Shown here: piece after piece, positions 19,367 through 30,735 of the stretch
Numbering within the stretch: the stretch's first letter is position 1
How the letters are laid out: each line of letters starts with the position of its first letter
DNA from: Microcyclospora pomicola
Lineage: Eukaryota > Ascomycota > Dothideomycetes > Capnodiales
Direction of reading: 5' to 3'
Assembly (NCBI GenBank): GCA_002786065.1
Contig: NHNY01000028.1
Coordinates: forward strand, 1 to 64,000
DNA length: 64,000 bases
Program-made: the position numbers and the translations under genes
The notes under the pieces: generated by a model
The model's input: the letters and a program-made list of their open reading frames with translations, nothing else
The model's database searches: none
Told to the model about the DNA's origin: nothing

Positions 19367-21403
19367 ATGAGGATGCCTGGGGAGCCCGCGAGTACGCGAA
19401 CGCCCGAACCGCAAGAAGACACGCTGGACATGAGAGGACGAGAGCCAAGTATCCTGGTCGACGCCGACAGCGCGAGCGTAGCAACACAGAGCCCAGTCGG
19501 GCCACCAACGAGGTCGAGTGGGAGTACGAATGCCGCGAGCGACGCCCAACAGCATATCACTTGCGTGACCGCCGAGGAACATCGGGTGAAGGAGAGAGCA
19601 CCGTCCTCACCTCGTATAACGTCCCAACCGTCGAGGAGGGATCAGACACCAAGCGAGGCCATGCCTTCGACCACGCCGCCAAGTATTTCGATAACGGACC
19701 TGTCGAGCTCACTCGGCGGTGGCGTTGAAGCTGGGGGTCTGGACGTTGGCCTTGGTTCAACGCTCATGAAACGCAAGAGAGCTGAAGAGGAGTCCGATCC
19801 CCTTCAAGATGGAGACCAGTCAACCTCAGCATCTTCCAAGCTCGGTATCCTTCATTCTAGGCGTAAGAAATCATCACCGCAAAAGTTCAACACCGGGCAT
19901 TTTGATCCTTCACCCATCTACATCGACGACAAGGCCGATCCACCAAGTAAGCGGCTACGCTACGAGAACCAGATCAAAGTCTCCTACGATAGTGTGGGCA
20001 CGCCACGCATCGCCTCTATCACTCCCATACTCACTTCTTCATCGAGCACGGTGTTTCTGCACAGCCCAAGTGCCTCTGCCACACCTCACTTGCCTTCTGC
20101 TGGTCAAGTGCCAAAAAAGAAGTTCAGCTTACTTTTCGCCATGTGTTACAGAAACGACCTGCTGCTGGAGTTGATCTCTTTCCTCCCTTTCCCATCCTTG
20201 CTCAAACTGTACTGTATCAGCAAGTTCTTCCATGTGCTTTTCAATCGTCATCATACCGCTTTCATCCTCGCCAACATGCGCACCTGGGCGCCCGAGGCTG
20301 ATCAGATCTGGCCGTGGCGCTGCTACAAGAGTCTGTGTGTGAAAGATCCGGTGCGCAAGCAGAAAAGCTCGTACCAGGTGCCCGGCGTCGAACTGAAACT
20401 CGACAAGAAGTATCAGGATCTACGCGACGTACCAAGCTTGCGCTGGCTACAGATGGTCATCTGGCGACATGGCGTCTGTAAGGACATGCTCATTCAGCTG
20501 GCCACCAAAGGACTGCGATGTCCACCTGGCACTCTGGATGCCATCAAGCGATTGTGGTTCATCATGGACCTACCCCTGAACACGATGCGCATCACTTGCA
20601 TGCGTAGCCCCACGTACTTGACCAACCAGCACATCTATAACGCACAGACCTTCTTCCTCAAAGTCGACATGGCTTTCACCTCGCCGGCCGGCCAGGTCAC
20701 TCCTCCTGCTCCGCCTGGCGCCACGCCTGCGCAGCAGCGTCTCGCTGGGTGCGGCTTCGTCGGCTGCAGTCTCCGCGCACTCTTGACCGCAGAACGCCAC
20801 TTCACATCGCTGTGGCGCGTACTGCGTGGCTGGTCTTGGGATTGGAGGAAGCTGAATGCTCCAATGTCTCGCATCGACGTGCTGCGTCTCTGGATTCGAC
20901 ACCGTTACCACCATCCACCTGATACACCAGCTTCAGTACTCAACTTTCCCATTCTGGATATCCCATGGCATGAGATCGGCACCGCCTCGCTGGAGCGCAC
21001 AGGCGTCGCGATGCTCGATCTCGACGGCGAGACGCACGTCGTCATGCATCCGAGCATCACCTCCGCAGCCGCAGGCACCGACCCGAACGACCATGTCCGC
21101 CAGCAGGTTCTATACCCACACCGTAAGCGCCTGCTGCTGCCGAGCGACCGGCCGCGCGAAACACTGCTACGTCCAGAGCAGCTGGTGCTGCGCGAGGGTA
21201 TCCGCCGGCAGATGAGCTTGCACACGCAGTGGGTGCGGATGATGCTGTATGGCTTCGTGGACGAGGTGGGGCGGGAGTTCCGGGTGCTGAGCGAGGCTGA
21301 GCTGCAGGCGTGGGACAAGGGCAAGAAGCCGGAGAACGTGTTTATGCCTTCGTATTTTGGCAATGAAGAGGGGCAGGGGCTTGGGGGAGTTGGGTTGGGA
21401 TAG
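19367..21403 (+). CDS. F-box-like protein, fungal-specific
   Basis: One exon, 678 residues from the ATG at 19367; the frame is open a little further upstream but without an ATG, so an upstream exon is possible. The first ~250 residues are Ser/Thr/Pro-rich and disordered. An F-box-like helix region follows (DLLLELISFLPFPSLLKLYCISKFF, shown here only as the stretch near 20150-20240). After it comes a WPWRCYKSLC segment seen in fungal F-box proteins, then a long helical C-terminal half with no recognised repeats. If the F-box is real, it would bind Skp1 and present a substrate to an SCF ubiquitin ligase; the substrate is unknown. Another frame overlaps its 5' end (see findings). Confidence 0.7.
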   Translation: MRMPGEPASTRTPEPQEDTLDMRGREPSILVDADSASVATQSPVGPPTRSSGSTNAASDAQQHITCVTAEEHRVKERAPSSPRITSQPSRRDQTPSEAMPSTTPPSISITDLSSSLGGGVEAGGLDVGLGSTLMKRKRAEEESDPLQDGDQSTSASSKLGILHSRRKKSSPQKFNTGHFDPSPIYIDDKADPPSKRLRYENQIKVSYDSVGTPRIASITPILTSSSSTVFLHSPSASATPHLPSAGQVPKKKFSLLFAMCYRNDLLLELISFLPFPSLLKLYCISKFFHVLFNRHHTAFILANMRTWAPEADQIWPWRCYKSLCVKDPVRKQKSSYQVPGVELKLDKKYQDLRDVPSLRWLQMVIWRHGVCKDMLIQLATKGLRCPPGTLDAIKRLWFIMDLPLNTMRITCMRSPTYLTNQHIYNAQTFFLKVDMAFTSPAGQVTPPAPPGATPAQQRLAGCGFVGCSLRALLTAERHFTSLWRVLRGWSWDWRKLNAPMSRIDVLRLWIRHRYHHPPDTPASVLNFPILDIPWHEIGTASLERTGVAMLDLDGETHVVMHPSITSAAAGTDPNDHVRQQVLYPHRKRLLLPSDRPRETLLRPEQLVLREGIRRQMSLHTQWVRMMLYGFVDEVGREFRVLSEAELQAWDKGKKPENVFMPSYFGNEEGQGLGGVGLG

Positions 21404-21629
21404 CTGGAGCGCAAGGCTTCGGGCTCAAGGTTGACAATTGAGGTGGACGCTTGACTGCACTGGTATAATCCGATGAGAAACCGGGCATAGTGAAGTCAGG
21501 ACTTGGCAAAGCCTGTTCGTGCGTCCAGGCTGTACGAACACAAGCCTACGTAGTTCTCCACGACAGAATATTTAGCCAATGGTCTTTCAATTTCGCATGG
21601 CTACAAACAACGTGCACGCGTGATCATAC

Positions 21630-22511
21630 TTAAGCAGGACTGCCGCGATTCCTCTCGGCTCCCATCTCCGTCTTGAGATCCTCCTTCTTGGCCTCGGTTC
21701 CCTTCAACGCCGGGAAGCTGAAATGGTCCTCGCCGCCCTTCAGGCCCTTCCACAACCCCATCGTCTGCTTGTTGTCCCACACCAGCGCGCCCACCCACGG
21801 CTGCACGTTCCAATGCAGCGTCAAGACGGCGTCGGGCCGCTCGGCGATCTTGCCCGTGATGTCGGTGATCTGGTACTTGGGCTTCTGCGAATCGAGCCGG
21901 ACGATGCCCGGCGCCGCACCGGCGGGATATGACTTGCCTCCGGCCGCGCCCTTGCTCCTCGACTTGTTGGCTTTGTTGGCCTTGGACTTGGTCTTGGACT
22001 TTCGGTCCGGGTGGATGTAGGTGTTGGGGTGGAAGGGGGCGAGGGCGGAGGGGATGATGGCGTCCCAGATCACGGCTTCGGAGGGCGGAGTGGTGGCGTT
22101 GCCGGAGGCGGCTGGGTAGGATGCCGTGATGTAGAGGAAGACCTGTTTGGTGTTCCAGTTGAAGAGGGAAGTCAGGTCTGGGGGAGGTGTTGTGTTAGCG
22201 TGGGAGTCGGGAGACATATAGCAGGACGGTGTTGGTACTTACCAGCGTCCAGATCGAACTTGACATGAGCATACTCTTCTCGTTTGGTGCTGTAGTAGTG
22301 TGGTCGTCCTTTCACGCTGGATCGGAGTTAATATGGGTAGGTATGCTGTACGAGGTGATTGTCCCTACACTTGAACGTCCTTTAATTGTAGCTTGGCACT
22401 GGGAGCTTGCGGACATAGAAGCACACTGACAGCAACCACAGCTGCGACGGCAAAGGCGACCGAAGTGAAGAAGCCAAAGACTTGCTGGATGCGGTTGGCG
22501 GAAGAGTGCAT
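21630..22511 (-). CDS. SPC3: Signal peptidase complex subunit 3
   Basis: Three exons, 22369-22511, 22243-22316 and 21630-22177, introns 52 and 65 bp; 254 residues. Spc3/SPC22 is an ER membrane protein needed for signal-peptide cleavage. It starts MHSSANRIQQVFGFFTSVAF, has one N-terminal transmembrane helix (about 10-32), and then the lumenal family motifs VKGRPHYYSTKREEYAHVKFDLDADL and FNWNTKQVFLYI (both split by introns). The domain continues to ALVWDNKQ. A basic Lys-rich insert (about 135-155) and a charged C-terminal tail are extras relative to the ~185-residue yeast protein. The first donor is a less usual GTAGGG; phases agree only with that choice. Confidence 0.93.
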
Positions 22512-23063
22512 CTTGACGAGTCGCTTGCTATAACAGACGTCTGAGGAGCAAGAAGAACGACAACGAGGAACAAATATATGTTATAACTCTATTTACCTCA
22601 TCGCTGGAGAAGTAGAAGGTGTTTGGTATCTTAAGGACCGAAATATATTGAGTCTTCGTAAGGTACGGCGGCTTTCACATGCTAGCTGCTGCACGAGAAG
22701 AAGGTGAGGTGGTCAGAAGCACGGGCTTGGCACGCAGCTCCTCCGATCACAATAACAACATTGAAGACGTGTAGCCTCGAGTTTCCAACAGGGTATCACA
22801 CGTGTGTCCCACTGTGAGTGAGCTTGAATCAAATGGCCATGACAAAAGTACTTTCGCATTGCATATGAGCAGTGTCTGGGCTGGGACTGCGATTGCTGCT
22901 GCAGCAAGCGTATTGTTTACGCTCTCCGCCTAGTGTCACAGCTACGTCTAGGATACAGGGGCTCCCTGGGGAGTTATTCGAAGCACATTGTTTTATCAAG
23001 TCAGGCTGGAGATCTCAGTCCACCCATTTGGCCATCTATTTTCCCATCGTTCAGCTCAACTTT
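22512..23063. other. Intergenic, no gene seen
   Basis: 552 bp between the Spc3 start and the Shp1 stop, both minus. It contains the Spc3 promoter and the Shp1 3' region. No other feature was recognised. Confidence 0.6.
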
Positions 23064-24343
23064 TCATTTCCATTTCTGGACCACCACGCCGCCTCTTTTA
23101 AAATCGCTCATCTCCCCCAGCACTGCGGCTTTGTCTGTGAGTTCCTTGCTTGGAAACGTTGTCATGAGTGCGTAAGCACGTTGTCCACTCGCAGCTCGAT
23201 CAACAAACGCATACACATCGCCAACAGTGTGTGTCGTATTGAAACGTGATGTGAGTCGAGTACCATCGCCAAGACGAATTTGAAGCTGTAATGTAGGTGT
23301 CGACTCGTCGATCGTCATCTGCGGCTGCTGGGTCGATGATGCAGATGAGGTGGTAGCTGCTGGAGCAGTATTCATAGGTGTAGATGCTGAGGCTGCAGCT
23401 GGACCAGGAGTCGGTGAGCCTAACCGGTTGCCTTGGCCTCCGAAAGGCTTGTAGACTTTCTTAGGTGCAACATAGTTCTCGTTTTTATGCGGAATGAGGT
23501 TCAGATCAACCTCCTGATCGTGTTGAACATCAAGCAGGCTGAGCGGAGCCCGACCCTGGTTGATCTGCGCCATCATTTCTTGATTTGCGGGGTCGTCGAA
23601 GCGGAAGAGAGGTCCATCGTCGATACTAACCCCGTCTGCCCACAAGTGTAGTGTACGCTCTACCCGTGGCGCCGCTGATCTCGAAGGAGCACTTGAACTT
23701 GGGTCGTCAATCACACGACTCTCCGCTTCATCGCCACCCAGGGTCTGCGCACGCCCACTGAACGCATTGCTCCGTTGCGGAGTGCTTGCAGCTGCGTCCT
23801 CATTACCTGCGGTGGGTCTGCCGCGATTCTGACGGGCCTGATTCATGATGTTCTTGAAATGATCTGCTGGACCTTGGTTTGGGTTCTGCACCGCCAAGCC
23901 ACTTTTCTCTCCGCCTGCAAACATATCTTGATTCTTGTCGTCCTCATCCTCGTCATCATCGTCATTACCCCCCATCAAGTCTCGCATGCTCATTTGCTTG
24001 GGACGGCTCGATCGACCAGCTGCTGCAGCGCCTCGCGGTTGTGATGACGAGCTCGCTTGTTGGGGTTGTGTCGAGGATGACGGTACTTGTGCTGAGTCTT
24101 CGGGGTCAAGATCGACATCTTGGTCTTGGTGAGAATCTTCGGAGGCGGCGAAATAGAGGTTGACTGCTTCTTCGAGATTCCAGTTGGAAGACTCGAGAGT
24201 TGCTTGTGCCTACAAGGACGATCAGTGGACATTCTTGGAAACCCAGATCAGCTGGTCTTGATGCTCAGAAGACTGACTGTGCTCGGGTTTGCTCCTGTCA
24301 AACCACTGAATTGAGCCACTTTGTCCTGCTGGCCGGGGTCCAT
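23064..24343 (-). CDS. SHP1: Cdc48/p97 cofactor Shp1 (p47), UBA-SEP-UBX
   Basis: Two exons, 24278-24343 and 23064-24209, with a 68-bp intron; 403 residues. Shp1/p47 recruits Cdc48 (p97) to ubiquitinated substrates and membrane fusion sites. The UBA domain (about 1-48) includes NWNLEEAVNLYF. An acidic stretch and the MSMRDLMGG box follow. The SEP domain (about 215-280) begins with RTLHLWADGVSIDDGP. The UBX domain (about 320-403) contains LQIRLGDGTRL and the loop TTFPSKELTD (the family's FPR/FP signature is reduced to FPS). The first exon encodes only 22 residues of the UBA domain. The donor GTCAGT is non-canonical at +3 but gives the right fold. Confidence 0.95.
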
Positions 24344-24873
24344 TTTGTGGTTCTTTACCACTCAGACTTTCGGTGTAGATTCTGGCTGGTTCGAGGAGAT
24401 AGTTTTGATCAGTCGTGTAAGAGCCTGTGAAGTACTCGGATGTGCGCGAGAGATGGGCGTATGTCTGGTAAAAGTGGTGTTTGTTGAGGGAGTTTGATGT
24501 GAAATGTTGTTAACAAAGGGTGGGGCGAAGTGTACAGGACGTTAAGGACGTCAGACCAGGCACAAAGCTCAAACGTCAACCCAGGCCCGGCCCGCGCCCT
24601 GTCCGAGGGGAAACGGAGCGGCGGCTTTGTGAACAATAATGCCAGTCGAGTCTAGTGCGCAGCGCATGCTTTAGAAGCTTGGTGGAAGGTGTGACTTCAC
24701 TCGACTCCGGCTCTTCGCGAACGGTCCTCCTATCTCTGGTCCTGGCAGTGTTGACCGATCGATGTCGCCGAACACCCCACGACAAACCGGGACCACACTT
24801 CACGCAAAGGACAAGGCACGATTCTCGGTGTAGGCTTTATTTCCACGGCGCCTTGGTTGAGCAGCACGCAAGA
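24344..24873. promoter_or_regulatory. Divergent promoter region, Shp1 / Mim1
   Basis: 530 bp between two divergent start codons. A frame open upstream of the Mim1 ATG lacks protein character. No motif could be assigned. Confidence 0.5.
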
Positions 24874-25364
24874 ATGTCTTCACGCGACCTTCTGAGCGAG
24901 AGTCAAACCACCTTTCCATCCGACAGTGAGAACTACGATGCCAATCCCTCAAATCCAGACTCGTCCGACGAGCAACCTTCAAGCACGTCGTCACCCATGA
25001 TTCTATACTCGCCGCCCACAATCTGGTCGATATTTCGTGGAGCAGCCATCAATCTATTACTACCATTCGTGAACGGTCTGATGCTGGGCTTTGGCGAATT
25101 GTTTGCGCATGAGGCGGCATTTCGTTTAGGATGGAGCGGGACAAAGGTGAGATTGCACGCGATATGGACGGGAAGAGCTGTTGCCAGTGGTTGTATGAAG
25201 GAGGAGTGAGGACACCTACTAATGGATTGATATTGCAGATATTCCCTGGACACCGAAGCTCAAGTGGACACCGAGTTGGTCCTGGTGTGGTCATGCGAGA
25301 TGATCCAGTGGAACGAAGAAGAAGGGACGGCGAGGAAATGGACATGTACACATCAATGGAGTAG
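24874..25364 (+). CDS. MIM1: Mitochondrial outer-membrane import protein Mim1 (Tom13)
   Basis: Two exons, 24874-25146 and 25239-25364, with a 92-bp intron (TACTAATG branch); 132 residues. Mim1 is a single-span outer-membrane protein that inserts alpha-helical proteins and aids TOM assembly. The N-terminal 45 residues are Ser/Asp/Glu-rich and cytosolic. The conserved core WSIFRGAAINLLLPFVNG and LMLGFGELFAHEAAFR contains the transmembrane helix with its Gly-x3-Gly-like spacing. A short polar tail follows the splice. The ATG at 24874 is used because the upstream part of the frame is unlike any protein. Length fits fungal Mim1. Confidence 0.92.
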
Positions 25365-26134
25365 CGCATTTTGTCTTGGATGTGGCTTCGAAGGGTAGCG
25401 GCAAATTCCAGGGAGTCCAAAATTCCCGATTACATCTGTCCAGCATATCCCGGTGTCACAGTGATCGATTCGCCTTCAGCAGAAGCTAGGTTCGCCCGGG
25501 AGCAGACTCATGGTGGTGTGCAAGTGGTGGAGGAATTGTTGGCTTCATATGATGTTTGACGACTCAAGCACAATCGAACGGCACAAAACTCGGCCACTGC
25601 TAGGCTCAGCTCCTCTGCATGCATGTACGTGCACTTCTTCCGATTCACCGTGAGCCTTCAGGACCTAGCTGGTCAACGCATACCGCCTCCCTGATTCATG
25701 CACCTTTTTCTGTCACAGGCATTGAGCATCGCGCAATAAATACATTCTTGAGCGAGGCCCGAGCTGATAGCGTTGTTGTTTGTCGTGCAGTGTAAGGATG
25801 TCCTACATGTAATCCACGTTCCAATGGACGGTCAATCCGCTCAAAATTATCAACCTACTCCACCAGATTGGGTGCAGCACAGGCGCTTGTCCGCCAAGGT
25901 CCCACCTCGAGGCCGATATAAAGCCCGCACGTAACAAGCAGATCAAACAAGTCCTGTAGCACATGCAGAATGCAAGATTGATGCGTACTGTCAACTTCTA
26001 TGTTCATTGCTGTTGGATGTCACGAGCCTCGAAACGCGCTGAAGTTCGGCGGCACTCCCGCACCTCCGACCGAAGTCGACCCCGGGAACTTTTTGGTGTG
26101 CATGTCGATGATCGCTTCTGTTACCACCGCGAAG
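25365..26134. other. Intergenic, no gene seen
   Basis: 770 bp between Mim1 and Oxa1 genes on the same strand. Short frames only. Part of the Oxa1 leader is probably here, because its start is not certain. Confidence 0.5.
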
Positions 26135-27674
26135 ATGATACCCCGTAGAGGGCTCAGACTGGCTCGTATCAGATCGGGTCAACCGCATCAATCACATAAT
26201 CGAAATGTAGGACTGCACAACCCTCAATCTCGTGATGCGAGGCCCCTGCTAACCCGTATTCCCATGAATCTAGCTTTCTTCAATACCACGAATATCCAGC
26301 AAACAGCGGAGCTCTCTTGGTGCCCTTTCCTCCTCGCAAATACCGGCGCAATGGCGAGCCGCAGTCCCAGTCACCCTCTCGACTCTATATACTGTCAGAA
26401 ATGCATCCACCGGACCATCTGTTACCGGAACAGCCTCGGCGTCGCAACCTTCCGGAGCACCTGTAGCGCTGGACCCAAGCATTGATACCATAACCCTTAA
26501 TCCAGTCGATCAGGCAACGCAGGCGGCAGAAGGAGTGGGCTACCTACATACCCTCGGTATTGATTATGGCTGGGGCCCAACATCTATGATTCAGTGGGTT
26601 CTGGAACAGTCACACTTTACACTAGGTCTCCCTTGGTGGGCAGCTATCTTTGCTACCGGCGTGGGGTTGCGTCTTGCCATGGTGCCCCTGTTCATCCGAT
26701 CTGCCGACTCGGTCGCGAGACAGTCTGCCTTGGTACCTCTCACGAAGCCACTTACGGATGATATGTGGCGGCTACGGAAGGAGGGAAAGCAACAGGAAGC
26801 TATGTTAGCTATGCAAAGAATGACCTTGATCAGGAAACAAGCTGGCATATCGGCCTGGGATATGTATACGCCGATGGTCATACAAGCCGTCATTGGATTC
26901 TGTGGGTTCAAGTTGATGCGAGCTATCGCCCTGCTTCCGGTACCGGGCATGGACAATGGTGGCTTCCTCTGGTTGACTGATTTGACCCAGACGGATCCTT
27001 TCCTCATCACACCAGTGCTGATGGGTCTGGCCGTACACGGTGTCATTCGCCTGGGTGGCGAGAGTGGATCAACCGATATCAATGCCATGAACAAAAACCT
27101 CCGAAACATGATGATGTACGGAATGCCAGGTCTCATCATGCTGACCACCTTCTGGCAGCCTGCTGCGCTTTGCCTGTGGTTCATGTCCACCGGAGTTGTG
27201 GGCCTCTCACAGGGGTTAATGCTCCAGCGTCCAGGGATCCGCAGGGCGCTGGGGATTGCACCAGTCTACAAGTCTCCTCCTGGCCAGCCCAACCCTATGG
27301 ATCAGCTTAATGCGATGTTCAGCGGCAAGTCTGACCGTCCCGACGAAGTCAAGACCAACATTGCTCCTGAGACCAGCAAGAATGCGCAATACATGCAACC
27401 ACAATACCAGGCTCCACGTGTTGTGGATGCAAAGCTCGTGAATAGATCAGCACCAACTGCTAGCACTGCCACATCCGGCCAGTCGCGCACACAAGACTCT
27501 GCTGAAGGTGGCGTACTGGGACAAGTGAAGGGCGGATACAAGAGAGCAAAAGATCTTCAAACGAAGTGGCTGCGTGATGCCGCGGAAAAGCGACAGCAAG
27601 AGGCGCTGCAGCAGAGAGAAGAGCGGGCATACGAAGAGCGGACGAAGCGTATACAGCAACGGAAGAAGCGGTAG
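26135..27674 (+). CDS. OXA1: Mitochondrial inner-membrane insertase Oxa1
   Basis: The main exon reads open in the Oxa1 frame from about 26274 to 27674. The proposed first exon, 26135-26177, encodes MIPRRGLRLARIRS, an Arg-rich mitochondrial presequence, joined in phase to 26365. This 5' model is tentative. The core (YidC/Oxa1 family, about 80-330) has five hydrophobic segments, with WWAAIFATGVGLRLAMVPL, the coiled matrix loop (MWRLRKEGKQQEAMLAMQR), GGFLWLTDLTQTDP and MPGLIMLTTFWQPAALCLW fragments. The C-terminal ~80 residues are basic and coiled (KRQQEALQQREERAYEER), the expected mitoribosome-binding tail of Oxa1, which argues against Cox18. It inserts mitochondrially and nuclear-encoded proteins into the inner membrane. 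Confidence 0.9.
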
Positions 27675-28281
27675 AGCGTCTTCTCCTCTGCTGTCGCGTG
27701 GTCATTGTACGAGATTTGAGGTGCTTCACATGTACCATATTTCGAGAGGCTGCCCTTTCTCCATTCTAAATGTGTATAGAAATATTCTTGTCATCAACAC
27801 CACCATCTTGCCTTGAAGCCTTTACGCCGTGCTCAACCATGTGTAAAGTTCTGACTCGTAGGAATCTCCTAGGCAGTTTTGAATACGTTTTCTCATCCAG
27901 TAAACGTACCACTGAAGTATCCGGGTGAATTATGTACGCATGCTGGAGCCAATCTCGACGCTCCTCGGCTTGATTGCATTTCGCATACAATCCTCACTTT
28001 CAAATTTATTATCAATTTTGGTAAGCTCGACAAGTAATTTAGACCAGACAACCAGAGATACCGACACGCCTGCAAGAGCGGGATCGATTACACAAGAATA
28101 TGCGCTACAATTATGTCGTCAAGCAGCATGACAATCATCATGAGGTAGTAAGAGTGACACCGTCGAGGGTGCCAGTTTGCTAAATACCCCAACATCGAGC
28201 GCTTTAACCCTAATTCCTTAGGGTTCAAGCTCATCACCACATCGCCCTGCACATGTCCTCTCAACCCGACACATACATATT
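27675..28281. other. Convergent intergenic region with a telobox palindrome
   Basis: 607 bp between the stops of Oxa1 (plus) and the SnoaL-like gene (minus). The only notable item is the 20-bp palindrome at 28206-28225, listed separately. Confidence 0.6.
28206..28225. repeat. Palindrome of telomere-type motif (AACCCTAA / TTAGGGTT)
   Basis: AACCCTAA, a 4-base spacer TTCC, then TTAGGGTT: perfect 8-bp inverted arms made of the fungal telomere repeat unit. Such teloboxes can bind Tbf1/TRF-like proteins or mark an old telomere-repair insertion. No tandem telomere array adjoins it. Confidence 0.7.
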
Positions 28282-29100
28282 TTACAAGGAATCTGGAGGC
28301 TGGGTGATCTGTTGCATTGCATTCGTCAGCATGAGCTATACCAACCCGTATGATTATCATGGATGAATACCTTTGGCAGATGATCGCCATTCAGCGTTTT
28401 CATCACTTTCCCGAGCCCATCATGTGAATAGTCCTAACCATCAGAAACGTCAGCTAACCGCGCAAACTTAGTGATGAAGCGTACAAAGGGAATCAGAAAC
28501 TTATACCTTTTCATTCCACATATCTTTATGATACTTGACCTTGTCCTCATCGTCCAGAGATAACGTCACGAGCGAATTGACGGGCTTGGAGAAGTGGATC
28601 ACACGCGGCGTGTATTCCTGCTGCAACTTGAAGATGATGCGGTCGGATTCGTTCTGCACGATCTCGGTCTTGAGCGTTTTCGAGGAAGCCATCACCTTCG
28701 GGATGCCTAGGTAGACATCGCAGCTTGGTCAGCTTACAACGATCTTGCGAAACTCCCCTGTGTCCTTCGTCCAAGCTGAAACGATGAACGCATCACCAGG
28801 ACTAAACATACCGTACCACTGCCCAGCGATCTTCTTCCGCGTGTCACAATATGACCATGGATCATCGTACACGGCCTTCTCGGCGTAGACTTGCATGTCA
28901 TCCTCGCTCGCGCTGCCGCTGTACAGCCGGCAGATCGAGTCGACGATATGCTGGCGTGCGGCAGGGACTGAGATACTGGCCGAAGGATGTGGCTCGTAGT
29001 CCACGCCACTGGATGCGTTCTGAGACGGATCGGGGTTCGAGGTCAGGGCTTGAGGGTCAGGTCGGACCTCGTACGTTTGGGGGATTGATGGGTCAGGCAT
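28282..29100 (-). CDS. NTF2/SnoaL-like conserved fungal protein
   Basis: Four exons, 28812-29100, 28507-28706, 28371-28433 and 28282-28308; 192 residues, with all phases and branch sites (GCTGAC three times) consistent. The first 35 residues are disordered. The rest looks like a one-domain NTF2-like fold: a helical start (ARQHIVDSICRLYSG), the typical YDDPWSYCDTRKKIAGQWYG, and a strand-rich part ending HKDMWNEKDYSHDGLG. Such proteins bind small lipids or act as isomerase-like enzymes, but no catalytic pair is evident, and I know no function for this fungal version. The last exon encodes only eight residues. The ATG at 29100 begins MPDPSIPQT. Confidence 0.78.
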
Positions 29101-30735
29101 TTTTGTAGCGATGGATGTTTTACGATTGTAGTGTAGGGGCGGCGGGAGTTGTGATTCTAGGGCTACCTTATTGATCTATTGGAGTGATGATGGCACTTTG
29201 GACGATTATCACAGATGTCGTCATGACTTGATGTTGCATCTTTCTTGACTTGCAGTCTTCTTGAGCAAAAGATCACTTGAGGAGGAAGTAATACTTGGGC
29301 CATGAGCTTGGAGCATGTCAATGCGGAGGAAGAGATTCGTGATTTTCCACAGGTTGAGGTGTTTCTTCATTTTGCCCCCGGATGCAGCAAGAGTCAGCAC
29401 TTCCGCAAAGCTTCATTATTTGCCAGGAAACGATAGTTAACGATGATGCACTCTTCGGAACTGCTCGATGTATGCCATCTCTCACAGGACGGAGCGGAGT
29501 ACCTCATGAGGTACACATCCGTGTTGTATGGCGCATTGCCCGAGATGCGATCGAGGTCGTCGGAAACACAAGTCTTGGGTGTAGACCCATCTGTGATTTG
29601 AGACTCTTCTTCGGGATGGCCCCTAGCTTTGACATGGTTTCAACACCAGCGCAAGAACAACGGAAAGCCTTCCCAAGATGGTGAAAGAGCATTAAGAACT
29701 GATACTTGCGGACATAGGCGGCCGATCTATTGTTGACCGCCCATGTCCCGACTACCGTCGGTCCTCCGCTCCGGCCATCGTATCGGAAGCGCTGCGTGAT
29801 TGCCCAGGGTTCGTACATACATGTAGATTGGTATGAAACAGGATCTACCTAAACCTACGACGTCACTATGCACTGGTCCGAAGCTGCCAGTGTCCAATTG
29901 TTGAACTGGCACAGACATTGTTCAAGGAAGAAACAACTCAGCTCATTACATGCAAATCATGAGCAGAACCAATGACAACCCGGTCAAGTTTCAGATCCTA
30001 CAACAGCCCGCAGACTCAGAGAGTCAGAGGACATAGGTAGGAGCGCCCCTCTTTCACGCTGTACATCGTATATTTTCAACACGATCGAACAAAACTGGCG
30101 TGGAGGAAGATGTGCATAGGCATCAGGCGCCAGCTTCCTTCCTCATTCGGACAGTGCAGTGAGAAAAGTGGGGCTCGAATGCCAGATATAGCCCCCAAAT
30201 TGCTGCAACGGGAATGCCGTGCACTCTTAGGCGACCTGCTCGACCCTGGTCTTCGATTTTCAGCTCGACGTGAGTATCGACCACCAACAGGGAGCAGTCC
30301 CCTCGGCTCACTTTCGATCTAGGTTAGGGGATTGCCATGTGCAGCCACGCAGGAGAGCATGCATGGGCGCCGGAACATGCGAGAGGCTCAGGTATACGAA
30401 CGGACCTATCACCGCGTCCCTTCACATGCGCATCGGTGTCACGGACTCACGGCGAGCACATCCGAAACACATGGAAGTACTAAGTGGCTCGGTCAATGGG
30501 ATCAACCACATGGCGGTAACGCGGGAGGAACATGACGTTCGCGAGTTGAGGTCGTTGCTCGTCTATGCTTCGGCGATGAGTCTGGTGATGGCAGTTGGTG
30601 GTATACAGTAGCAGGTATAAGACTCCGTCGAAGACCCAGTCTGGCTCCTGCATTGAACAACATTTCAACCTTGCATACAGACACCATCCCGAACAGTTTC
30701 CACAATACCAGCAGCTTGTCTCTTGATCTACCAAC
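29101..30735. other. Long divergent intergenic region
   Basis: 1.6 kb between divergent starts of the SnoaL-like gene and the GPI-type protein. No convincing gene, repeat or RNA was seen. A long upstream region would suit the regulated expression typical of surface-protein genes (inference). Confidence 0.5.

Noticed and set aside
28206-28225. Possible internal telomere array
   Set aside because: Only one unit in each orientation is present, so it is reported as a palindrome and not as an array.
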